From assembly GCA_015059865.1 (NCBI GenBank), contig SUZP01000008.1:1-55165 (forward strand): 55,165 bases of DNA. The letters run 5' to 3'. This document shows positions 32,901 to 41,413 of the stretch, one piece after another. Numbering within the stretch: the stretch's first letter is position 1; each line of letters begins with the position of its first letter. The notes beneath the pieces are model-generated. The model did no database searches, was not told the DNA's origin, and worked only from the letters and a program-made list of their open reading frames with translations. The translations under genes were made by a program, and so were the position numbers. This DNA comes from Rikenellaceae bacterium. GTDB lineage: Bacteria; Bacteroidota; Bacteroidia; Bacteroidales; Rikenellaceae.

Positions 32901-34365
32901 CAAAGCCTTGCACCTGCGCATTAAATCCATACATCACATCGTATTTCGATGGATTGCTGAATGCAGGACTCTCCTCGGCGGTATCCTTGATATTTCTCTG
33001 GCGAGGGAATGGCGTAGGACGACCATACTGATATTGCAAACCTATTGCATCTGTTGCATCGCTTGCCGATATTGCAACAGCCTCAGCCACAGTTGTCGGG
33101 GTGTAGGTAGCTCCAATATTTCGGTCGAGAATACCACACACTGTTCCATCATCCACCTCACTTACAGCAATGGTATTTGGACCATCGGTACACCAAATAT
33201 GCCACGACCAAAGGACATTGTGGTTTGCATCCATAACAGCCACCAACGCATTACCTTCGAGGTTCGAGCCGCCATACTTGAACGACACCTTACCTGTCGA
33301 GGCATCGTAGTTTACATTGGTAACAAGCTCCTTGTGCTCGCTCCATACAAGGTGAGCGTATGCAGCACCCGAGAGGGTTGCTGTGCTATTAATCTTGCGA
33401 GCAGGGAAAGAGAAATATCCCACATCATTGCTCTGCGACACAACATAGCAGTTTGCCACCTCCTTAGCACTCAAATCGGTAATAGTGGCGTGAGCCAACT
33501 TATCCACATCGATAGCTGCCAACGGGCGAATCTTTGCACGATTTACGGTGATAGCATTTTTCGATGTGATAGAGTATGAGCCCTTATTGGTCTGCACGCA
33601 GATAGTGAGATTTTCGTATGTGCGCGGAGGAACGACAAAGTAGAACGATGTAGCCTCACCACTCAACTGAACATCCTCACAAGCGGCATACACCCAGTTA
33701 AAGGTGGAGGTTGAAGTTTTACCCATCGTAATCTTCGGCTCGTCAGGATTTGAGACATCGAGTGTTCCCAAACCCGAAAGCGCATCCCAACTCTTTGTAT
33801 TGCTACGCAAGGCGATATGCTTAACCACCTGCGAACCTGTAAGCTTAACCTCAATATATCCACATAGGTGCTTAAATGGAAGTGTCTCGCCCGATAGGTG
33901 TGCCACCATTGTATTCTGTTCATCGTCAAATACACGCTTCGAGCCGTCGAGTGTTACGGTCGATACGAGCGAGTGACTCAACTTCTTGGTATCGACATTG
34001 AACGACTGCGACGCATTGTAAGGATAGATAGCATACTTGGTGTCGGTAGGCACCGAAAACATAGCAGACGAGCCATCAATCGACACCGCAGCACACTCGG
34101 TGATAGTGCCATCGCTCGACACAGCACCGATAGTATCGCCCTCGCTCCACACAACTTTACCGTTGCCATCGTCAACAAGTGTCGCGCGCGATTTTTTGCC
34201 CTCGGCTGGGGCATCAAACTCCAAGGCTGCCGTAACAGTCATAAACTCTTTGTCCGAGCCATTCACCAAGCCGACGCTCTCGTCAGTTGTAAGGTCCTCG
34301 GTACAGCCAATTGCCAACATTGCCGCTGACAAAGCCAATATTAGGTAGTAGTAGATATTTTTCAT
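29929..34365 (-). CDS. Large surface lipoprotein: fimbrillin-like, GLUG-repeat and C-terminal SGNH-hydrolase regions
   Basis: 1478 residues from the ATG at 34365 (MKNIYYYLILALSAA, lipobox AIGC near residue 20); the promoter at 34572 makes the longer upstream frame unlikely. Residues about 25-290 are fimbrillin/Mfa-like (KSRATLVDDGNGKVVWSEGD, PYNASQSFNVD). A FISUMP-like segment near residue 560 has DNDPCPPGYVV and LWYSKNADVV. About eight GLUG-type repeats (GGLVGYAEST, GGLVGFAKNT, GGLIGIAQT and similar) span roughly 810-1100. A C-terminal SGNH hydrolase carries GDSIS near 1230, GGTND near 1323 and CHPSEAG near 1455, placing the catalytic Ser, Asn and His as expected. It is probably a surface-exposed esterase; glycan deacetylation is a guess based on the adjoining rhamnose locus. 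Confidence 0.82.
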   Translation of the reverse strand: MKNIYYYLILALSAAMLAIGCTEDLTTDESVGLVNGSDKEFMTVTAALEFDAPAEGKKSRATLVDDGNGKVVWSEGDTIGAVSSDGTITECAAVSIDGSSAMFSVPTDTKYAIYPYNASQSFNVDTKKLSHSLVSTVTLDGSKRVFDDEQNTMVAHLSGETLPFKHLCGYIEVKLTGSQVVKHIALRSNTKSWDALSGLGTLDVSNPDEPKITMGKTSTSTFNWVYAACEDVQLSGEATSFYFVVPPRTYENLTICVQTNKGSYSITSKNAITVNRAKIRPLAAIDVDKLAHATITDLSAKEVANCYVVSQSNDVGYFSFPARKINSTATLSGAAYAHLVWSEHKELVTNVNYDASTGKVSFKYGGSNLEGNALVAVMDANHNVLWSWHIWCTDGPNTIAVSEVDDGTVCGILDRNIGATYTPTTVAEAVAISASDATDAIGLQYQYGRPTPFPRQRNIKDTAEESPAFSNPSKYDVMYGFNAQVQGFVLSNTAYNQSVALTYPNTYFIVYYTDKTGATITTTANSKQYTWYASPHNPYSQGMNLWYSKNADVVDKKSDNDPCPPGYVVEEGLSARDYIGEVTYNRVGYGSNYENTYGHYYQCPISEALVYIPESGFRTDKGALRSSGNYFNLWLVPTNKDNGQLVVWRFYGHSNTPTLDTGYQTYSLLGQGFNVRCRVKDRSDFVSSQPVSMFEGEGTAASPFLIKKVADVVKLAGLCNGTLTSSDTTIDFKTAHYAVANNIDMSGMSVSPITPFSGVFDGGNYTLSNLTVTPKGGTPTGLFGRAENATIKNIKITHEKVNITSTTQLHTGGLVGYAESTTIDNCSVAATIKSACCTDFKADHGVSSSSCAVVGGLVGFAKNTTISNSSFIGEVNASAGQYAGGITAVSEGGKIEKCKIDKTSRIYCEMNHCGGITSLAAFDVNISECTMEGNVICKYYHVGGIAGRVQSIIMDKCLVSSYAYIQGGYNNEASRDSNGNWKGIGGLIGIAQTASGKGTKIEVKNSASYADARGNLYVGGLAGCVEATSVSNPVTFSNSLFIGHLTANYENTYEYSCVGGLVGCCNQNNSTNVQFTDCAALVRGMVGFKGLTTATQGGYGGIAGYAKYSKYERCYTNLDSADVLIDGTPVAESAIKKWGNLFGTSHTTTSYTNCYYLTGTKGVNNSNGPTYTNTEALAISEMTNGTLLGKLTSAGGSWVAGAGNYPVPTSAPANTATVSFASKTRVSIIGDSISTFSGWIPSGFSAYYPKSDGDVTSAVHTYWYKLIYKYMSNGVFEKNIAWSGSCVARIPSVTSGATAGKNCFVQRFIDHGMGNPDVILFHGGTNDVRKKAIAIYPGYPEYDDSNWDAKACPTDAELKAVFDIADATTSYEESKALNDRSFVEACVKLLTMMHHRYPSAKVVMIIGDWIPSGSRQAMLKMAAHYETKYGYKCVDLQDISPYESFTVIPKYASTCHPSEAGMEVMANFIYQKVGDYID

Positions 34366-34571
34366 AATTTCTCTAATTTTAGTGTTAAAACTCAACTTCT
34401 TCGTCTTTATACACATTTTCGGTATTTCCCGACAATTGAAAACCCCTTTCGACATCAACAAAGAGAAGCCCAACACTTGGCTTTTCGTAGTTTTGGTTTG
34501 CAATTTTGTTAATTTTCATAATTGTTATAAGTTTTAAGATTGCTCTGATTAATTACTAAAACAACAATACA

Positions 34572-34603
34572 CAAAGATAAATATTTTTTCATTATGTATC
34601 AAA
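34572..34603 (-). promoter_or_regulatory. Promoter of the large lipoprotein gene
   Basis: On the minus strand TTTG (34600-34603) lies 20 bases before TATCTTTG (34572-34579). The -33 element overlaps the end of the araC-type gene. The leader to the ATG at 34365 is about 200 bases, unusually long. Confidence 0.7.
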
Positions 34604-35504
34604 TAATAAACATCTTTTTGCTATTTTCATTTCTAAATTGCCGCGGAGAGACGCCCTCCACCCGACGAAAGGCGGTGGAAAACTGCCCTACATTTTCAAA
34701 ACCCAATATATATGCAATATTGGCAATAGGAATACTCTCCGAAACAAGCAACTCCTTGGCGCGGCTCATCAGCAGTCGCGTTATGTGTTGAGCAGGCGAT
34801 ACTCCCATAAGTCGTTTAAAATTCTGTCTAAACCACGAATACCCCACACCGAGTTCTCGTGCAACATCCTCGACTTGCAGGTTGTGGTTTGCGCGCTCGC
34901 GCATTATCTGTCGCGCCTCGTTGATAATCTCCTCAGCACGCCCCACCTCAGCACCTCGATTTCTCTCCTTGTAGAGTATATGCCCAAGCATATGTATCAC
35001 TATGCCCGACACAAGCTGCTGACAAGCAATATTCTCCTTATCGGCAAGACGAATGGCATCGCGATAGAGTGCCATAAGAGTATTGCTTAGGCCTATTTTC
35101 ACCAATGGCTCTTTTGGCGAGAAGTAACCAGCGGCCTCCATCCTTTGAGCCATCTCGCCCTTGAAGCCAATCCAATACTCGCCCCACCCCAACTCCTTAT
35201 CGGGAGCGTAGCTGTGCCACTCGTGCGGAAATATCAATATCACCGTACCCGCCTCTACACGCTGACGAGGCAACGACTGCGACTCAAAAAAGCCGCCACC
35301 TTCGACAATATATACCAACTGATACTCGGCGAGAATTCGGCCATTTTGCGACTTAAAATTATAGGTTGTCGGGTGCGACATTGCAGGATAATTCGCATTT
35401 GGCTCTATATGTTGCATACCAACCGTCGTAACCACCATACCCCACGACTCATCGTGCACTCCAATTGTAAGATATTTCAAAGAATTACTAACAATCTCTG
35501 CCAT
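34599..35504 (-). CDS. AraC-family transcriptional regulator, probable rhamnose-locus regulator
   Basis: A 301-residue regulator. The N-terminal cupin-type sensor (about 1-180) has YQLVYIVEGGGFFESQS and GTVILIFPHEWHSYAP. The C-terminal AraC double HTH (about 205-295) has LQVEDVARELGVGYSWFRQNFKRL and the second HTH IANIAYILGFENVGQFSTAFRR. It is divergent from rhaB with 99 bases between the start codons and overlapping -7 boxes, so it most likely senses L-rhamnose or a product and controls rhaB-GH78. The link to the upstream lipoprotein is less sure. Confidence 0.85.
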   Translation of the reverse strand: MAEIVSNSLKYLTIGVHDESWGMVVTTVGMQHIEPNANYPAMSHPTTYNFKSQNGRILAEYQLVYIVEGGGFFESQSLPRQRVEAGTVILIFPHEWHSYAPDKELGWGEYWIGFKGEMAQRMEAAGYFSPKEPLVKIGLSNTLMALYRDAIRLADKENIACQQLVSGIVIHMLGHILYKERNRGAEVGRAEEIINEARQIMRERANHNLQVEDVARELGVGYSWFRQNFKRLMGVSPAQHITRLLMSRAKELLVSESIPIANIAYILGFENVGQFSTAFRRVEGVSPRQFRNENSKKMFII

Positions 35505-35544
35505 TTATGTCAAATTTGAAAAGTTTATTGTCATTTTTGTAACC

Positions 35545-35576
35545 CAAAGTTAATAAATTTATGATTACTTTTGCAA
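35545..35576. promoter_or_regulatory. Overlapping divergent promoters of araC-type gene and rhaB
   Basis: On the minus strand TAACTTTG (35545-35552) is preceded at 21 bases by TTG (35574-35576). On the plus strand TACTTTTG (35566-35573) is the candidate -7 box of rhaB, 31 bases before the ATG at 35604, without a good -33 element, as expected for an activator-dependent promoter. Confidence 0.5.
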
Positions 35577-35603
35577 TAGAATACTATTTTTTTGTCACAA
35601 ATT

Positions 35604-37073
35604 ATGAAGAATTACAACTTTTTAGCATTCGATTTAGGAGCTACAAGTGGTCGTACCGTACTTGGAACGCTATGCAATGACAAAATTGAAATAAAGGAGC
35701 TAACCCGTTTTCCGAACTCCATTGTCGAGGTAAACGGAAAGTTCTTTTGGAACCTTCTGGGACTCTATGAGAGCCTGAAAGAGGGGCTCGCAGCGTGTGC
35801 TAAGGAGGGCATCACACCCGACTCGATAGGCATCGACACTTGGGGCGTTGATGTTGTGCCTATCGGCAAGGATGGCTCGATACTCGGTATGCCACGCGCC
35901 TACCGCGACCCATACACCGACGGTGCACCCGAAAAGTATTTCGAGATTGTTTCACGCAAAGAGGTCTACGACAAGACAGGTATTCAGGTGATGAACTTCA
36001 ACACCCTCTACCAGATTTATGCTGCCGTGCAGGAGGGCTACACCCCTATCACGCAGGCCGCATATCTGCTCTTTATGCCGGATGCCTTGTCGTATATGCT
36101 CACTGGCAAGCAGGTGTGCGAGTACACCATCGCCTCCACCTCGCAGATACTAAACCCTCGCACCAAGGATTGGGAGGCTGCACTCTTAAAGGCCGCAGGT
36201 GCAAAGGATGATATCTTACCAAAACCTATCTTCCCCGGTGCGATTGTCGGCGAGCTGAATAGCGCATTGGCCGAGGAGTGCCGCATTGGTCGCGTACCTG
36301 TGGTTGCCGTTGCAGGACACGACACCGCTTCGGCCGTAGCAGCTGTACCTGCCGAGAACGAGCGATTTGCCTACCTCTCTTCGGGCACTTGGTCGTTGAT
36401 GGGTATCGAGACGCGTGAGCCTATAATCACCGAGGAGTCGTTCCGTCACAACTTTACAAATGAGGGCGGTGTTGATGGCACAACCCGCTTCTTGAAAAAT
36501 ATCTGCGGAATGTGGATATTGGAGCAGTGTCGCAAAGAGTGGGAGCGCGAGGGCAAAGACTATACCTACCCAGAGATTGTCGAGATGGCAAACTCGGCAG
36601 AGCCGTTTGTCAGCTTCATCAACCCCGACGATGCGTCGTTTGCCAATCCACAGTCGATGTTGCGCGCTATCGAGGCCTTCTGCATTCGCACAGGACAGAG
36701 ACCTCCGCAGAGCGACAAGCAGATTGTGCGCACCATATTCGAGAGCTTGGCTCTTCGCTACCGCGAGGTGTTGGAGATATTGGAGAGTATGTCGCCATTT
36801 GCAATCGATGTATTGCACATCATTGGCGGCGGCTCGAAGAATGCACTACTCAACCAATTCACCGCCAACGCCATTGGCAAGCGCGTGGTAGCAGGCCCAT
36901 CGGAGGCTACGGCTATTGGCAATATTATGATGCAGGCGGTAGGCGCAGGAGTTATCAGTTCACTTGCCGAGGCTCGCACAATCATCCGCGCATCGGTTGA
37001 TACGGAGGAGTTCACACCCCAAAATAGTGATGAATGGAACACAGCATATAAGAGATTTCAAAACATAAAATAA
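35604..37073 (+). CDS. rhaB: Rhamnulokinase
   Basis: Phosphorylates L-rhamnulose to rhamnulose-1-phosphate in the cytoplasm. The 489-residue FGGY-family kinase has the ATP/phosphate loop FDLGATSGRTVLG near the N-terminus, GIDTWGVDVVPI (substrate side), NFNTLYQIYA, GHDTASAVAAVPA with YLSSGTWSLMGIE (second phosphate loop) and IIGGGSKNALLNQFTANA. These match RhaB rather than xylulo- or glycerol kinase. Start at MKNYNFLAFD. It is the first gene of a six-gene plus-strand operon. Confidence 0.93.
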   Translation: MKNYNFLAFDLGATSGRTVLGTLCNDKIEIKELTRFPNSIVEVNGKFFWNLLGLYESLKEGLAACAKEGITPDSIGIDTWGVDVVPIGKDGSILGMPRAYRDPYTDGAPEKYFEIVSRKEVYDKTGIQVMNFNTLYQIYAAVQEGYTPITQAAYLLFMPDALSYMLTGKQVCEYTIASTSQILNPRTKDWEAALLKAAGAKDDILPKPIFPGAIVGELNSALAEECRIGRVPVVAVAGHDTASAVAAVPAENERFAYLSSGTWSLMGIETREPIITEESFRHNFTNEGGVDGTTRFLKNICGMWILEQCRKEWEREGKDYTYPEIVEMANSAEPFVSFINPDDASFANPQSMLRAIEAFCIRTGQRPPQSDKQIVRTIFESLALRYREVLEILESMSPFAIDVLHIIGGGSKNALLNQFTANAIGKRVVAGPSEATAIGNIMMQAVGAGVISSLAEARTIIRASVDTEEFTPQNSDEWNTAYKRFQNIK

Positions 37074-37092
37074 CACAAAAACTATTAAAACT

Positions 37093-38343
37093 ATGAACGA
37101 AGCAAGAATTAAGCAGGCTTATGATATCGCCGTTGAGCGATATGCCGAATTAGGTATTGATGTAGAGAAGGTACTCGAAAAGTTGCAGAAGGTCGAGATT
37201 TCGATGCACTGCTGGCAGGCAGACGATGTAAATGGTTTCGAGTCGTCGGGCGATTTGACAGGTGGTATTCAGACCACAGGTAACTATCCGGGCAAGGCTC
37301 GCAATATCGAGGAGTTGCGTGCCGACATTTTGAAGGCATCATCACTTATCCCCGGTCGTCAGCGACTCAACCTACACGAGATTTATGGCGACTTCGGTGG
37401 CAAGTTCGTAGACCGCGATGAGGTGGAGCCAAAGCACTTCGAGAGTTGGATGCAGTGGGGCGCAGAGAATGGTATGAAGCTCGACTTCAACACCACCTCT
37501 TTCTCGCACCCTAAGTCGGGTGACCTCTCGCTCTCAAATCCCGACAAGGCTATCCGCGACTTCTGGATTGAGCACTCGAAGCGTTGCCGCGCTATCGCTG
37601 AGGAGATGGGCCGTCGTCAGGGAGACCCTTGTATTATGAACTTGTGGGTACACGACGGTAGCAAGGATATCACTGTAAATCGTATGAAGTATCGCGAGTT
37701 GTTGAAGGATTCGCTCGACCAAATCTTCGCACAGAAGTACGACAATATGAAGGATTGCATCGAGTCGAAGGTATTTGGTATCGGCTTGGAGAGCTACACC
37801 GTAGGCTCTAACGACTTCTATATCGGCTATGGCGCAAAGAACAACAAGATTGTAACCCTCGACACAGGTCACTTCCACCCAACCGAGAGCGTTGCCGACA
37901 AGTTATCGTCGTTGTTGCTCTATGTTCCAGAGGTGATGCTCCATGTGAGCCGCCCTGTTCGTTGGGACTCCGACCATGTAACCATTATGAACGACGAGAC
38001 ACTCGACTTGATGCAGGAGATTGTTCGCTGCGACGCACTCGACCGCGTACATATCGGTCTCGACTACTTCGACGCTTCGATTAACCGCCTTGGTGCATAC
38101 ATAATAGGTACACGCGCGACGCAGAAGTGCTTGTTGCGTGCAATGTTGGAGCCTCTTGCGCAGCTTCGCGAGTACGAGGCAAACGGTCAAGGCTTCGAGC
38201 GTTTGGCACTCTTGGAGGAGGCGAAGGCTCTCCCTTGGAATGCCGTATGGGATATGTTCTGCTTACGCAACAATGTCCCTGTCGGCGAAGCATTTATCGC
38301 TGATGTGCAGCAGTATGAGAAAGATGTAACCTCTAAACGCTAA
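37093..38343 (+). CDS. rhaA: L-rhamnose isomerase
   Basis: Interconverts L-rhamnose and L-rhamnulose using a divalent metal. The 416-residue TIM-barrel protein has KVEISMHCWQADDVNGFE near the N-terminus, GGIQTTGNYPGKARNIEELR, LNLHEIYGDFGGKFVDRDEV, LWVHDGSKDITVNRMKYRE, TLDTGHFHPTESVADKLSS and HVSRPVRWDSDHVTIMND, all characteristic of RhaA. It lies 19 bases after rhaB and ends directly before fucO. Confidence 0.95.
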   Translation: MNEARIKQAYDIAVERYAELGIDVEKVLEKLQKVEISMHCWQADDVNGFESSGDLTGGIQTTGNYPGKARNIEELRADILKASSLIPGRQRLNLHEIYGDFGGKFVDRDEVEPKHFESWMQWGAENGMKLDFNTTSFSHPKSGDLSLSNPDKAIRDFWIEHSKRCRAIAEEMGRRQGDPCIMNLWVHDGSKDITVNRMKYRELLKDSLDQIFAQKYDNMKDCIESKVFGIGLESYTVGSNDFYIGYGAKNNKIVTLDTGHFHPTESVADKLSSLLLYVPEVMLHVSRPVRWDSDHVTIMNDETLDLMQEIVRCDALDRVHIGLDYFDASINRLGAYIIGTRATQKCLLRAMLEPLAQLREYEANGQGFERLALLEEAKALPWNAVWDMFCLRNNVPVGEAFIADVQQYEKDVTSKR

Positions 38344-38349
38344 TTGATT

Positions 38350-39507
38350 ATGTATCGTATAGTTCTTAATGAGACCTCCTATTTTGGAGCAGGTTGTCGC
38401 TCGGTAATTGCCGACGAGGTGGCAAAAAGAGGTTTTAAGAAGGCCTTTTTCGTAACCGACAAGGACCTTATCAAGTTCGGTGTTGCCGAGAAGATTGAGG
38501 AGGTTTTGAAGGGTGCAAATATCCCTTACGAGATTTATAGCGATGTGAAGGCTAACCCAACCATCGGAAATGTTCAGCGTGGTGTTGAGGCTTACAAGGC
38601 TTCGGGCGCAGACTTTATCATAGCTTTGGGTGGTGGCTCTTCGATTGATACTGCGAAGGCTGTGGGTATTATCGTAAACAACCCTGAGTTTGCAGATGTT
38701 CGCTCATTGGAGGGTGTAGCTCCTACAAAGCACCGTGCAGTACCTACATTTGCCATCCCTACTACCGCAGGAACAGCAGCAGAGGTGACCATCAACTATG
38801 TTATCACCGATGAGGAGGCTAAGAAGAAGATGGTGTGCGTAGACCCTAACGATATTCCGATGTGTTCGATTATCGACTGTGAGTTGATGTACTCGATGCC
38901 GAAGGGATTGACTGCGGCAACGGGTATGGATGCGCTGACTCACGCTATCGAGAGTTTCATTACTCCTGGTGCGTGGACTATGAGCGATATGTTTGAGTAT
39001 AAGGCTATCGAGTTGGTGGCAAAGCACCTTCGCAATGCCGTAGAGAATGGCAAAGATGAGGTTGCTCGTTCGGGTATGGCCGAGGCGCAATATATCGCAG
39101 GTATGGGCTTCTCGAATGTAGGTTTGGGCATCGTTCACTCGATGGCTCACCCACTCGGAGCATTCTACGATACTCCGCACGGTGTAGCAAATGCACTGCT
39201 CTTGCCGTATGTTATGGAGTACAATGCCGACTCTCCATCGCGTGCCAAGTATCTCGACATAGCAAAGGCGATGGGCGTAGATACTGAGGGTATGAGCGTG
39301 GATGAGGGTGTTAAGGCTGCTATCGATGCAGTTCGTGCGCTCTCGTTGAGCATCGGCATACCGCAGCACTTGTGCGAAATCGGCGTACAGAAGGAGGATA
39401 TTCCGGAGTTGGCCGTAGCTGCATTCAACGATGTCTGCACAGGCGGTAACCCTCGCCCTACTTCGGTTGAGGATATAGCAAAATTGTATGAAATCGCTTA
39501 CGAATAA
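38350..39507 (+). CDS. fucO: Lactaldehyde reductase (iron-dependent alcohol dehydrogenase)
   Basis: Reduces L-lactaldehyde from rhamnulose-1-phosphate cleavage to L-1,2-propanediol with NADH. The 385-residue group III Fe-ADH starts MYRIVLNETSYFGAG, has IIALGGGSSIDTAKAVGII (NAD binding), TTAGTAAEVTINYVI, GMDALTHAIESFI and the metal-binding histidines in GIVHSMAHPLGAFYDTPHG. These fit FucO. The ATG at 38350 is preferred to an upstream TTG. It sits inside the rhamnose operon with near-zero gaps. Confidence 0.92.
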   Translation: MYRIVLNETSYFGAGCRSVIADEVAKRGFKKAFFVTDKDLIKFGVAEKIEEVLKGANIPYEIYSDVKANPTIGNVQRGVEAYKASGADFIIALGGGSSIDTAKAVGIIVNNPEFADVRSLEGVAPTKHRAVPTFAIPTTAGTAAEVTINYVITDEEAKKKMVCVDPNDIPMCSIIDCELMYSMPKGLTAATGMDALTHAIESFITPGAWTMSDMFEYKAIELVAKHLRNAVENGKDEVARSGMAEAQYIAGMGFSNVGLGIVHSMAHPLGAFYDTPHGVANALLLPYVMEYNADSPSRAKYLDIAKAMGVDTEGMSVDEGVKAAIDAVRALSLSIGIPQHLCEIGVQKEDIPELAVAAFNDVCTGGNPRPTSVEDIAKLYEIAYE

Positions 39508-39517
39508 CTTTTGAATT

Positions 39518-40555
39518 ATGGATATTTTAATCGGTCTTTTGATTATAGCGGTGGGTGCATTCTGCCAATCGAGCAGCTATGTGCCTATCAACAAGATTAA
39601 GTCGTGGAGCTGGGAGTCGTATTGGCTCGTGCAGGGCCTGTTTGCGTGGCTCGTATTCCCAATCTTGGGAGCGTTGTTGGCTGTTCCTGAGGGACACAGC
39701 TTGTGCGAGTTGGTAAATGCCGACAACAGCTTCAATATCTCGATGACCATCCTCTTTGGCATATTGTGGGGTGTGGGAGGCTTGACCTTCGGACTCTCGA
39801 TGCGCTATCTTGGCGTGGCTCTCGGTCAGAGCATCGCTCTCGGAACTTGTGCCGCAGGTGGTACTCTCTTGGGCCCCGTATTGCTCAACGCCTTCTTCCC
39901 TGATATGGGGGCGTTGGAGTCGCTCACCTTTGCAGTTATTTCGGGCGTTGTTGTAACATTGCTCGGCATCGCAATTATCGGCATTGCCGGAATGATGAAG
40001 GCAAACTCACTTCCAGAGGAGGAGAAGAGGGCGGCAGTTAAGGATTTCAACTTCCCGAAGGGTATCGCCATCGCACTGTTGGCAGGCGTTATGAGTGGTT
40101 GCTTCAATGTAGGTTTGGAATTCGGCAAGGATATCAACTTTGGCGAACTGACACCTGCAATGTATAAGACCTTGCCTGCAACACTGCTCGTAACCTTGGG
40201 CGGTTTCCTTACAAATGCGGTATACTGCCTCTATCAAAACTTCAAGAATAAGAGTTTCAGCGACTACACGCAGGGTAAGTTGTGGGGTAACAACCTCCTC
40301 TTCTGCGCCTTGGCAGGAGCGTTGTGGTACAGCCAATTCTTCGGATTGAGTCTTGGCAAGGGTTTCCTCACCGAGTCGCCAACGCTTATGACCTTGTCGT
40401 TCTGTATCTTGATGGCGTTGAATGTTACATTTGCAAACCTCTGGGGTATAATACTTAAAGAGTGGAAAGGCTGCTCGAAGAAGACCATTGCTGTACTCGT
40501 GTTGGGTATTGTGGTTTTGGTATTGAGCTCTTTCCTCCCTGAATTATTAAAATAA
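39518..40555 (+). CDS. rhaT: L-rhamnose/proton symporter RhaT
   Basis: An inner-membrane H+-coupled L-rhamnose importer of the drug/metabolite transporter superfamily. The 345-residue product has ten predicted TM helices and RhaT motifs: CQSSSYVPINKIKSWSWESY near the start, WGVGGLTFGLSMRYLGVALG, GTCAAGGTLLGPVLL and GALWYSQFFGLSLGKGFL. It lies 10 bases after fucO. Confidence 0.93.
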   Translation: MDILIGLLIIAVGAFCQSSSYVPINKIKSWSWESYWLVQGLFAWLVFPILGALLAVPEGHSLCELVNADNSFNISMTILFGILWGVGGLTFGLSMRYLGVALGQSIALGTCAAGGTLLGPVLLNAFFPDMGALESLTFAVISGVVVTLLGIAIIGIAGMMKANSLPEEEKRAAVKDFNFPKGIAIALLAGVMSGCFNVGLEFGKDINFGELTPAMYKTLPATLLVTLGGFLTNAVYCLYQNFKNKSFSDYTQGKLWGNNLLFCALAGALWYSQFFGLSLGKGFLTESPTLMTLSFCILMALNVTFANLWGIILKEWKGCSKKTIAVLVLGIVVLVLSSFLPELLK

Positions 40556-40567
40556 GGTATAAAAGTT

Positions 40568-41377
40568 ATGAAATCGATATTGGAAAATCGCCCTGCCCTC
40601 GCAGCCGAGGTTGAGAAGGTCGCCGAGGTAGCTGGCTACCTCTGGCAGAAGGGTTGGGCAGAGCGTAATGGTGGTAATATCACCATCAACATCACCGACT
40701 GCGTAGATGACGAGATACGAACAATGCCTGCAATTAGCGAGGTCTACCCTATCGGCACAGTATTGCCAAATTTGAAGGGTTGCTACTTCTACTGCAAGGG
40801 CACGAATATGCGTATGCGCGACTTGGCTCGCCGACCTATGGAAAATGGCTCTATCATCCGCATTCTCGACGACTGCGCCTCGTATGTCATCATTGCCGAC
40901 AATGTGGTAAAGCCCACTTCGGAGTTACCATCGCATCTGAGCGTGCACAACTACCTTATCGGCATCGGCTCGCCATATAAGGCTTCGCTGCACACCCACC
41001 CTATCGAGTTGGTGGCAATGTCGCACAACCCGAAGTACCTCACAAAGGATGTCGCTACGAAGCTGTTGTGGAGTATGATTCCCGAAACCAAGGCCTTCTG
41101 TCCGCGCGGCTTGGGCATCGTGCCTTACAAGCTACCCGGCTCGGTCGAGCTGGCAGATGCCACAATTGCTGAGTTGGCAGACTACGATGTGGTAATGTGG
41201 GAGAAGCACGGCGTATTTGCCGTAGACACCGATATTATGCAGGCCTTCGACCAAATCGATGTGCTGAACAAGTCGGCTCTTATCTACATAGCCTCCAAGA
41301 ATATGGGCTTCGAGCCTGAGGGTATGAGCGAGGAGCAGATGCGCGAGATGTCGGTAGTATTTAACCTCCCTAAATAA
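40568..41377 (+). CDS. rhaD: Rhamnulose-1-phosphate aldolase
   Basis: Cleaves L-rhamnulose-1-phosphate to dihydroxyacetone phosphate and L-lactaldehyde using zinc. The 269-residue class II (AraD/FucA-like) aldolase has GWAERNGGNITINITD, the zinc-ligand block SLHTHPIELVAMSHNP and a third His in WEKHGVFAVDTDIMQAFDQ. SELPSHLSVHNYLIG also fits RhaD. It lies 12 bases after rhaT and 36 before the GH78 gene. Confidence 0.94.
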   Translation: MKSILENRPALAAEVEKVAEVAGYLWQKGWAERNGGNITINITDCVDDEIRTMPAISEVYPIGTVLPNLKGCYFYCKGTNMRMRDLARRPMENGSIIRILDDCASYVIIADNVVKPTSELPSHLSVHNYLIGIGSPYKASLHTHPIELVAMSHNPKYLTKDVATKLLWSMIPETKAFCPRGLGIVPYKLPGSVELADATIAELADYDVVMWEKHGVFAVDTDIMQAFDQIDVLNKSALIYIASKNMGFEPEGMSEEQMREMSVVFNLPK

Positions 41378-41413
41378 CCCAATATACAAAACTTCAAATT
41401 AAAATTATCGAAT

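Noticed and set aside
32569..33579. 336-residue plus-strand ORF opposite the large lipoprotein
   Set aside because: Cys/Ile/Arg-rich shadow translation without any domain; the minus-strand lipoprotein has clear motifs through the same interval.
29929..34503. Longer start at 34503 for the large lipoprotein
   Set aside because: It would put 46 unrelated residues before a textbook lipoprotein signal peptide; the ATG at 34365 fits export.
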